NCBI GenBank assembly: GCA_002297965.1
Contig: DBLF01000045.1
Location: 7,086-20,110 of the forward strand
Direction of reading: 5' to 3'
Source of the DNA: Candidatus Segatella papionis
GTDB taxonomy: Bacteria; Bacteroidota; Bacteroidia; Bacteroidales; Bacteroidaceae
DNA: 13,025 nt
This document shows positions 6,957 through 13,025 of this stretch, one piece after another. The stretch's first letter is position 1. Each line of letters starts with the position of its first letter. The notes beneath the pieces were generated by a model. The model saw only the letters and a list, made by a program, of their open reading frames with translations, was not told the DNA's origin and searched no databases. The position numbers and the translations under genes were made by a program.

Positions 6957-9900
6957 TTAGAATGTGAAATGGAGACCTGCCATGAAGGTTCTTGCGCTTG
7001 GGAAAGAGCAGAAGTTGTAACCTGGGGTGAATGTACCACCGGCATAATCTACATTATATCCATGATAGCCTGTGAAGGTGTAGAGGTTCTGTGCTGATAC
7101 ATAGAGACGCACACCACTTACATAGCCACCAAACCACTTGTCTGGGAAGTTGTAACCCAACTCTACGTTGGCAATCTTCCAGTAAGCAGCGTTCTGAATC
7201 TTGCGAGAGCTGAACAAGTCGTTCCAAGCCAAAGTTGCATTGTTGGCTGCGTAGGTACGAGGAACGTTAGAGAGATAGGTAGAACCATCCTCTGACCAAC
7301 GGTTGGCATCGAGCATACCAACTTCCTTGTTACCATAGCCGTAGCAAGAGTTCAAGCTATTATAGATATCATCTGATACGTGATAGTTCAAGACACCGTA
7401 TGTAGAGATGTTGAGGTCGAAGCCCTTATACTCCATGTGAGTGCTCAAACCGAAGTTCACCTTTGGAAGACCGCTACCCAAAACTACCTGGTCGTAAGCA
7501 TCAACTACGCCATCAGGAGTTCCGTCTGGACCAGAAATATCCTTGTAGAGGCAGTCACCTACGTTGGCACCCTGCTGAGTAGCATGGTTATCGAGGTCGT
7601 CCTGGGTACGAGCGATTCCCTCATATACCCAGCCATAGAACTGACCAATCTCCTGACCTACGTATGTAGCGTAAGCACCTGTGATGTAAGAGTCCTTACC
7701 AATACCAAGGGATGTTACCTTGTTCTTCAAGGTGCTCAAGTTGGCGCTGATGTCATACTTGAAGGCGTGGTCGCGGTTGCGATAGGTTGCGCTGAACTCG
7801 AAACCACTGTTCTCCATAGAGGCAGCGTTCATAGTCACTGTAGTGTTAGAAACACCGGTCTGTGCAGGAACTGGTACTGAGTAAAGCAAGTCCTCAGACT
7901 TGTTCTTATACCACTCGGCTGTGAACTCCAAGCGGTTGTTGAACATAGCCAAGTCGATACCTACGTTGGTAGTCTTCTTCTTCTCCCAAGCGATATCGTT
8001 GTTTACGAATGTAGAAACAGCAGAACCTGTAACAGGATTATTGCCGAAGCTATAAGTCATGTTGTTACGGTTCATAGTAGCCATATACTGGTACTCACCG
8101 ATGTTCTCGTTACCGAGCTCACCGTAGCTGGCACGAATCTTGAACATATTGATGATGTCGCGGCTGATTGGGAAGAACTTCTCCTTATCGAAACGCCAAC
8201 CCAAAGATACAGATGGGAAGGTTGCCCAACGGATGTTCTTGCTCAAACGAGAGCTACCATCACGACGTACTACAGCAGAGAGCAAGTACTTCTCGTCGTA
8301 GTTGTAGTTCAAACGTCCTACGTAAGATGCCAAGGCATGCTTATACTCGTAAGACTCTGAATATGTATTCTTAGCGTTCTGGAGCTGGAGGAAGTAAGGC
8401 TCTGTGAAGTTGATACCCCAACCTGTCAAGAGGGCTGTATTCTCTTCCTCGTAGGTCATACCAGCGAGCAAGTTGATATTGTGCTTGCCGATTGTACCGT
8501 TATAAGTCAAAGTATTCTCAACCAAAGCATCGCTGTAGTTACGAGAACCCTTGGTCAAGCGCTCATTCTCCTTGGCGAGATATACACGGTTGCTCTGAAT
8601 CCAAGAAGGAATCCAAGTCTTGTCCTTAGCCTCTGTCTTACTATAAGAGAGGTTGATATTGTAGTGGAGACCATGGTTCTTGCTCTTGATGCCTACCATG
8701 CCGAACAAGTCAACATCGGCAGAAGCGGTACCTACGAAGCGGTCAACCAATGTGTTACGCTGCAAGAGGTTGTTGACCAACAATGGGTTAGAGGCAGAAA
8801 TATCGCCATGAACACCATCATAATATACACCATAGCCGTATGCGTCATAACGATAGCCGTTGGCTGCACCCACCTTGTCATCGAGAACCCATGTAGAGTT
8901 GTCGTATGCCTTGATAGTAGGCTGCATCAGCAAAGTACCACGAAGCACGTTGGTAACATCACCATAAAGTCCCTGTACATACTCACCTGCATTAGAGAGA
9001 CCCATGTTGTCCTGGTCAGAGTGAGAAAATACCATGCTGGTACGGAACTTGACGAACTTGGTGTCCATTGTATTGTTTACACGGGCTGTGTAACGCTCAT
9101 AGTTAGGACCTGCACCTTCCAAGGTACCCTTCTGGTTGTAGTAGTCGAGAGATACATTATAAGTACTGTGTGAGCTACCACCGCTGAGGGCTACGTTGTG
9201 GTTCTGGCGGATACCAGTTTTGAACACCTCATCAAACCAGTTGGTATTGGTATTGTCCTGGAAGTGATACTTGCCATCCTCACCCATCTTGTATCCACCA
9301 GGGATAGGAGTGTTAGAGTTGGTGCAAGCTGTACCAAGATACTGGCTATACTGGTCGGCGTTCATCACATCATAAACGTCGCTAGGAATCTGGTCAACAC
9401 CGAAGTAACCAGAGTAGTTCACCTTCAAAGGCTGGTCTTTCTTACCATTCTTAGTAGTGATGATAACGACACCATTCGCAGCACGAGAACCGTAGATGGC
9501 ACCCGCAGAAGCATCCTTCAAAATCTGGATGGTCTCGATATCATTAGGAGAGAAGTCACGGATTGTGGTACCCATTGGCACACCATCGATGACATAGAGA
9601 GGAGCTGTGCTACCGAAAGAGCCGATACCACGAATACGTACAGAAGGGTCTGCACCTGGCTGACCATCGGATGTAATCTGTACACCGGCAACCTTACCTT
9701 CGAGCATGGTAGAGATGTTGGAGTTAGATACCTTCTTCATCTCCTCGGCATTCACGATAGATACGGAACCTGTAAGGTCGGCCTTCTTCTGTGTACCATA
9801 ACCAACGACTACGACCTGATCGAGCAAGTGATCATCAGAAGAGAGCTGGATAGGTTCGAGGATAGCACGTCCGCGAACGGCAATCTGGCGCTCCTTGAAG

Positions 9901-10163
9901 CCTAAGTAGCTTACATAAAGAGTAGCGTTAGCTTTCACTCTGATCTCGAAATTTCCATCAAGGTCAGTTACGGAACCTGTCTTGGCATCCTTTGTCTTGA
10001 CAGTTGCACCAATCAGAGGTTCGCCCTGATCATCCACAACCTGTCCCTTGACTGTAATCACCTGATCTTGTGCTACAGCGGCCATAGCTGGCATCGGGGT
10101 AACAAATGAAGCACCACCGACGGCTCCTAGGCATAGCATCATAGAGAATAATTGTTTCCTCAT
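6957..10163 (-). CDS. susC: SusC/RagA family TonB-dependent outer-membrane transporter
   Basis: The 1068-residue protein begins with a signal peptide (cleavage probably after PAMA, residue 28). A carboxypeptidase-D-like beta domain follows (about 36-107, VKGQVVDDQGEPLIGA), then the SusC signature VVVVGYGTQKKADLTGS (117-133). The plug (about 125-240) carries PLYVIDGVP and the SAGAIYGSRAANGVVIITTK block, and a long beta-barrel ends in FMAGLHFTF with a terminal Phe suited to outer-membrane insertion. There is no N-terminal STN domain, so sigma/anti-sigma control is not indicated; this fits control by the membrane regulator encoded upstream. It should import oligosaccharides using TonB-ExbBD energy together with SusD. 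The ATG at 10161-10163 is chosen because the signal peptide starts right there. No frameshift or truncation is seen. Confidence 0.97.
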   Translation of the reverse strand: MRKQLFSMMLCLGAVGGASFVTPMPAMAAVAQDQVITVKGQVVDDQGEPLIGATVKTKDAKTGSVTDLDGNFEIRVKANATLYVSYLGFKERQIAVRGRAILEPIQLSSDDHLLDQVVVVGYGTQKKADLTGSVSIVNAEEMKKVSNSNISTMLEGKVAGVQITSDGQPGADPSVRIRGIGSFGSTAPLYVIDGVPMGTTIRDFSPNDIETIQILKDASAGAIYGSRAANGVVIITTKNGKKDQPLKVNYSGYFGVDQIPSDVYDVMNADQYSQYLGTACTNSNTPIPGGYKMGEDGKYHFQDNTNTNWFDEVFKTGIRQNHNVALSGGSSHSTYNVSLDYYNQKGTLEGAGPNYERYTARVNNTMDTKFVKFRTSMVFSHSDQDNMGLSNAGEYVQGLYGDVTNVLRGTLLMQPTIKAYDNSTWVLDDKVGAANGYRYDAYGYGVYYDGVHGDISASNPLLVNNLLQRNTLVDRFVGTASADVDLFGMVGIKSKNHGLHYNINLSYSKTEAKDKTWIPSWIQSNRVYLAKENERLTKGSRNYSDALVENTLTYNGTIGKHNINLLAGMTYEEENTALLTGWGINFTEPYFLQLQNAKNTYSESYEYKHALASYVGRLNYNYDEKYLLSAVVRRDGSSRLSKNIRWATFPSVSLGWRFDKEKFFPISRDIINMFKIRASYGELGNENIGEYQYMATMNRNNMTYSFGNNPVTGSAVSTFVNNDIAWEKKKTTNVGIDLAMFNNRLEFTAEWYKNKSEDLLYSVPVPAQTGVSNTTVTMNAASMENSGFEFSATYRNRDHAFKYDISANLSTLKNKVTSLGIGKDSYITGAYATYVGQEIGQFYGWVYEGIARTQDDLDNHATQQGANVGDCLYKDISGPDGTPDGVVDAYDQVVLGSGLPKVNFGLSTHMEYKGFDLNISTYGVLNYHVSDDIYNSLNSCYGYGNKEVGMLDANRWSEDGSTYLSNVPRTYAANNATLAWNDLFSSRKIQNAAYWKIANVELGYNFPDKWFGGYVSGVRLYVSAQNLYTFTGYHGYNVDYAGGTFTPGYNFCSFPSARTFMAGLHFTF

Positions 10164-10337
10164 TGCTTTAACTTTTTAGGTTTATGATTTTGTTTATTCT
10201 TATTTGTCTTTGTGATTGTTAATTCTCAAACGGTTTGTTTCGTACAACAGTTTGTTTCTGCCAACGTTTTGGTTTGTCCAATAGTTGTTGTGTTGGTTTT
10301 GTTGCCTTTCCGCAAATCGAATTGATTGTTAATTTTC
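10164..10337 (-). promoter_or_regulatory. Long A/C-rich 5' leader of susC
   Basis: If the -7 box at 10343-10350 is used, the susC mRNA has a leader of about 170 nt. In RNA sense it is rich in A and C, with repeated ACAAAC cores (GACAAACC, GAAACAAACTG, GAAACAAACCG between 10230 and 10280). A 12-bp direct repeat TGATTGTTAATT (plus sense) occurs at 10213-10224 and 10323-10334, near the two ends of the leader. I see no strong hairpin, open reading frame or known riboswitch in it. Such leaders on susC genes can be targets for small RNAs or RNA-binding proteins, but that is inference here. Confidence 0.4.
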
Positions 10338-10342
10338 GGTGG

Positions 10343-10350
10343 CAAAAGTA
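10343..10350 (-). promoter_or_regulatory. Candidate Bacteroidota promoter -7 box for susC
   Basis: The minus strand reads TACTTTTG, an exact match to the TAnnTTTG -7 consensus of the Bacteroidota primary sigma factor. The nearest clean TTTG (complement of 10377-10380) lies 26 bases upstream, farther than the usual 19-21, so the -33 element is poor. It falls inside an operator-like repeat, which would suit an activator-dependent promoter. Start of transcription would be expected around 10336-10338. Confidence 0.55.
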
Positions 10351-10362
10351 CAATTAATGGCA

Positions 10363-10447
10363 AAATAGTAGGTGGACAAACGTAAATAATAGGTGGACAA
10401 ATACCATAAATAGTGGATTTTTACTACATTTACGTACTTATCCACCT
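10363..10447 (-). promoter_or_regulatory. Operator-like repeat cluster upstream of susC
   Basis: Two nearly identical 18-base units (plus sense AAATARTAGGTGGACAAA, R being G or A) lie at 10363-10380 and 10384-10401. A shorter third copy (AAATAGTGGA) lies at 10408-10417. The TGG cores start at 10373, 10394 and 10414, that is 21 and 20 bp apart, about two helical turns, so they face the same side of the DNA. A related inverted copy (CTTATCCACCT) sits at 10437-10447, and an 8-bp inverted pair ACGTAAAT/ATTTACGT at 10380-10387 and 10428-10435. The proximal unit ends 12 bp upstream of the -7 box, where an activator touching RNA polymerase would bind. The AraC-type regulator encoded next door is the obvious candidate ligand; binding itself is inferred. 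Confidence 0.6.
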
Positions 10448-10514
10448 CTTGTGCTCCCACACAGAGAAATTAACAAAAAGAAACGCAAAATAAAACGATG
10501 TAACATAAGGACAC

Positions 10515-10545
10515 AAAAAAATCGCTTGACCTACGTCAAGCGATT
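10515..10545 (-). terminator. Strong intrinsic terminator of the regulator gene
   Basis: A perfect 11-bp stem (AATCGCTTGAC at 10520-10530 pairing with GTCAAGCGATT at 10535-10545) closes a 4-base loop. On the minus strand it is followed directly by a run of T (complement of 10515-10520). It lies 77 bases after the regulator stop codon and isolates regulator transcription from susC, so susC needs its own promoter. Confidence 0.88.
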
Positions 10546-10622
10546 CTCAATATTTGAACGAAATGTAATCCTTTCTTATTCTTCCAAACATCATCGTAGT
10601 GAAGGAAGCCTACATGTTATGT

Positions 10623-13025
10623 TTATTCTTCCGAGCCCTCCAAGGACTCTTTGTAAGCCGATGGCGACTCACCATATTGCTTGGTGAAGCATCGGGTAAA
10701 ATACTTAGGGTCATTAAATCCCACTCGATAGGCTATCTCGGTGATATTGCGGTTGGCGACATTCTCAGAAATCAACTTCTTTGCAATATCCAAGCGATAG
10801 TTACGGATAAACTGAGCGGTAGGCAAACCCGTCTCCGCATTGAGCTTCTTGCTGAGCACACTCCTATTCATACTCAACGCATCGGCAAGCTCCTGAACAC
10901 CAAATTCAGAATTGTCGTAATTCTTCTCCATTACCGCCATCACCAAATCCATGAATGGACGTTCATTTTCCTCTACCTGCTTCTTATCAGCCTCAATGCT
11001 CTTTTTCTGGCTTTCCTGATAACGCTTCTGGTTTTCCAGAATCGTTTGGATTCGGCTTTGCAGTTTGCCAGGCTCGTCACTATCCTTCAGCGCAGCTTCT
11101 ATCGGGCGATAAAGTTCCTCCACCTCTCGCTCGCGCATCTTTTCCAATCTGCTGGTATAAATATAAAGCACGAAGATGATTACACCTATTATAATAATAG
11201 TAACAAACCACCAACTCTTCCAGAAATAAGGCGTAACGCTGACTTCTACCGAGATGACCTGATCCTTGTCGGAATCGATGGATGGCGCATACTTCACCTC
11301 AAACTCGTAGTTACCGGCTGGCAAAGTGGAATATCGCACGCTATGCTGTCCAGGCTTCAACTGCACCCATTCGTTCTCATATCCCTTCATACGATAGAGA
11401 TATACCCCTTGCGTCTCACTACCATAATTGAGAGCTGAGAAATTAAGCGTAAACGATTTGTCGCTCTCATGTATCTTAATTTTCTTGGCGATGCTGATGT
11501 CATCGTCGAGATAATTGCTGCCAGCGAATACTGGTTTGTTATCAACCAAGAGTTCGGTGAATCGTAATCGCTCCGTCTGATTGACGGCTCGGTTTACCCC
11601 CATCACAGCCATCATACCTTGATCTGTACCTAGATAGATGATGCCTTGGGGATTGCGGATTGCGCTATTGAAATAGAACTGGGCACTCAGCAAACCATCA
11701 TCCTTGGAGAAACTGCTAAACTGCTCTGTCTTCGGATTGAAGATGGAGAGTCCGTTGTCGGTAGTTATCCAAAGCAGACCGCTACTATCTTCGACAATAC
11801 CTTTCACCGTATTATTGGCGAGTCCATCGTTTGTAGTATAAGACTTGACGTGCGTTTTTCCATCCTTGTCGTAGTTGTAGCAATACATGCCATAGCCATT
11901 GCTGCCCAACCAAATCTTACCATCCTTGGCTTGGCAGAAAGACAATATCTTGTCGATGACGCCACTCTTAGGGTCATCGAGTTTATACTGATGATACTTC
12001 ACGGCAAACACTCCCCTACCGCGAGTACGAGACTTGAGATTCACTTCCACCATTCCCTGCACGCAACCCATCAAGAGTTTGCCATCCTTGGTTATCAAGC
12101 TACCGATGCAGCCACGTACATTCAGACAGCCTGGGAAAGGCTCGACGAGTTGGCTACGCTTTTGGTCGTAGAAGAAGAGGCCATCATTGGTGCCCAGCCA
12201 CATACCGTCATTGATAGGGTCGTAAGCCAAAGCGCCCACAAACATCAGCAAGCGCTGATGCTCGCTATCCACCACGAGCGGAACTATCTTGCCAGGTTCT
12301 TTCAGGTTCATCACCCCGATACCGTCTCCCCAGGTTCCTATCCATAGGTTGCCACGACTGTCGGCTGTAAGCGTAGATACAGAATTATGTGGCAAACCAG
12401 AGTTGGCTGTCGTATAATGAACGAAACTTTTAGCATGAGGAGGCAAGAAGTTGAGTCCACCTTCCACCACGCCGACCCACAGTCCACCATCAGGGGCTGC
12501 AAACATGGCATTCACGGCATTGCGAGCAATACTGCCAGGATTGGCAGGGTCGTTTTGGAAGAACTGAAGTTGCAAAAGACGAGGTGCCAACTTGGTGACA
12601 CCACCCGTCTCGGTACCCACCCATATCTGTCCATCCTTCGAGAACAGGCTGTTCACGAAGTTGCTGCTCAAAGGGTTCACAAGGCTACCGCAATTCCAAT
12701 GCTCAACATCACCGGTTGCATCATCGATGATATCGACACCGCAAAGGGTACCTACCAAGAGTTTGTTGTCGGGAGATACGGCGAGACTGGTCACCACCTC
12801 ATGCTGAAGGGCATGGTCAACAGTCGTGCAATGGTATTCCTGCTTGGCGCTATTGAACAAGCCACGATTGGTGGCAAGCCATATCTTGCCATGATAGTTG
12901 CAGATAGCTCCAGCATAACGATGGTCAAGCGGCGCAAAAAGATGGCTTATATCCTTAGCCACAAGCTTGTTGCTCTTAACCGAGAACTCGCTTACCTTGC
13001 CATCATTACACATCACCACCGTACC
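10623..13025 (-). CDS. Membrane-spanning sensor/AraC-type transcriptional regulator, hybrid two-component-like but without kinase or receiver (N-terminus outside window)
   Basis: The frame is open to the right edge (801 codons visible), and the sequence at the edge is mid-propeller, so the start lies outside. The visible part begins with periplasmic two-bladed-propeller (Reg_prop) repeats such as DSRGNLWIGTWGDG, KDGQIWVGTETGG and DSSGLLWITTDNGL. A Y_Y_Y domain follows (about 536-597, YRMKGYENEWV, LPAGNYEFEVKY), then one TM helix (about 605-625, WWFVTIIIIGVIIFVLYIY). A charged, probably coiled-coil linker of about 75 residues leads to an AraC-type helix-turn-helix domain (about 700-797, VQELADALSMNRSVLSKKL and ITEIAYRVGFNDPKYFTRCF). 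Classical hybrid two-component regulators of PULs place histidine kinase, ATPase and receiver domains between TM and AraC; none of their H, N, G or phospho-Asp motifs is present here. It probably signals directly through the membrane and activates susC upon binding oligosaccharide. Confidence 0.9.
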   Translation of the reverse strand, partial: GTVVMCNDGKVSEFSVKSNKLVAKDISHLFAPLDHRYAGAICNYHGKIWLATNRGLFNSAKQEYHCTTVDHALQHEVVTSLAVSPDNKLLVGTLCGVDIIDDATGDVEHWNCGSLVNPLSSNFVNSLFSKDGQIWVGTETGGVTKLAPRLLQLQFFQNDPANPGSIARNAVNAMFAAPDGGLWVGVVEGGLNFLPPHAKSFVHYTTANSGLPHNSVSTLTADSRGNLWIGTWGDGIGVMNLKEPGKIVPLVVDSEHQRLLMFVGALAYDPINDGMWLGTNDGLFFYDQKRSQLVEPFPGCLNVRGCIGSLITKDGKLLMGCVQGMVEVNLKSRTRGRGVFAVKYHQYKLDDPKSGVIDKILSFCQAKDGKIWLGSNGYGMYCYNYDKDGKTHVKSYTTNDGLANNTVKGIVEDSSGLLWITTDNGLSIFNPKTEQFSSFSKDDGLLSAQFYFNSAIRNPQGIIYLGTDQGMMAVMGVNRAVNQTERLRFTELLVDNKPVFAGSNYLDDDISIAKKIKIHESDKSFTLNFSALNYGSETQGVYLYRMKGYENEWVQLKPGQHSVRYSTLPAGNYEFEVKYAPSIDSDKDQVISVEVSVTPYFWKSWWFVTIIIIGVIIFVLYIYTSRLEKMREREVEELYRPIEAALKDSDEPGKLQSRIQTILENQKRYQESQKKSIEADKKQVEENERPFMDLVMAVMEKNYDNSEFGVQELADALSMNRSVLSKKLNAETGLPTAQFIRNYRLDIAKKLISENVANRNITEIAYRVGFNDPKYFTRCFTKQYGESPSAYKESLEGSEE

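Noticed and set aside
9198..9905. 235-codon open frame on the plus strand
   Set aside because: It is antisense to the SusC plug and N-terminal domain and encodes no family I recognise.
10164..10440. Antisense small RNA promoter on the plus strand opposite the susC leader
   Set aside because: I looked for TAnnTTTG on the plus strand; only near misses such as TATTTGTC and TATGATTTTG occur, so there is no support.
10451..10687. 78-codon plus-strand frame crossing the intergenic region
   Set aside because: It runs through the regulator's terminator hairpin and into the antisense of its coding end; no initiation signal or protein features are seen.
10599..11438. 279-codon open frame on the plus strand
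   Set aside because: It is antisense to the linker, TM and AraC region of the regulator, which shows clear domains; the plus-strand protein has no recognisable motif.

Overview
The window looks like part of a polysaccharide utilization locus (PUL) from a Bacteroidota genome, most likely a gut Prevotella/Segatella (P. copri-like). The signs are a SusC/SusD pair, lipoprotein signals followed by acidic residues, a TAnnTTTG promoter element, absence of strong Shine-Dalgarno sequences, and a Prevotella-style C-terminal tail (YNLAGQ...KGVVIVNGKK) on the secreted enzyme. Genus and species are inferred from protein style, not from a search.

All genes are on the minus strand, so transcription runs from high to low coordinates. 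In that order they are: (1) a membrane-spanning sensor/regulator with a periplasmic beta-propeller, Y_Y_Y domain, one TM helix and an AraC-type DNA-binding domain (10623 to beyond the right edge), closed by a strong intrinsic terminator (10515-10545); (2) a 459-base intergenic region with a cluster of operator-like repeats (10363-10447), a candidate promoter (-7 box at 10343-10350) and a leader of about 170 nt; (3) SusC (6957-10163); (4) SusD (5148-6905); (5) a surface glycan-binding lipoprotein with two copies of an unclassified beta-rich module around two Ig-like domains (3259-5064); (6) a large hairpin with a U-run (3107-3159); (7) an 887-residue GH43 endo-arabinanase-like enzyme (408-3071); (8) the first 116 codons of a second GH43 enzyme leaving the window at base 1.

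The most probable substrate is arabinan, the alpha-1,5-linked L-arabinose side chain of pectin. The complete GH43 protein resembles Bacillus Abn2-type endo-1,5-alpha-L-arabinanases around all active-site motifs, and the partial one begins like Bacteroides arabinan endo-1,5-arabinosidases. The surface lipoproteins and SusC would capture and import oligosaccharides, the GH43 enzymes would cut the chain, and the regulator would sense released oligosaccharide in the periplasm and switch on susC.

This is a recognisable type of system. Its less ordinary parts are a sensor that goes directly from TM helix to AraC domain with no histidine kinase or receiver, helically phased repeats upstream of susC that could be its operators, a putative binding module shared by the surface lipoprotein and the enzyme, and a codon-periodic tandem repeat just past the surface protein's stop codon that hints at a frameshift.
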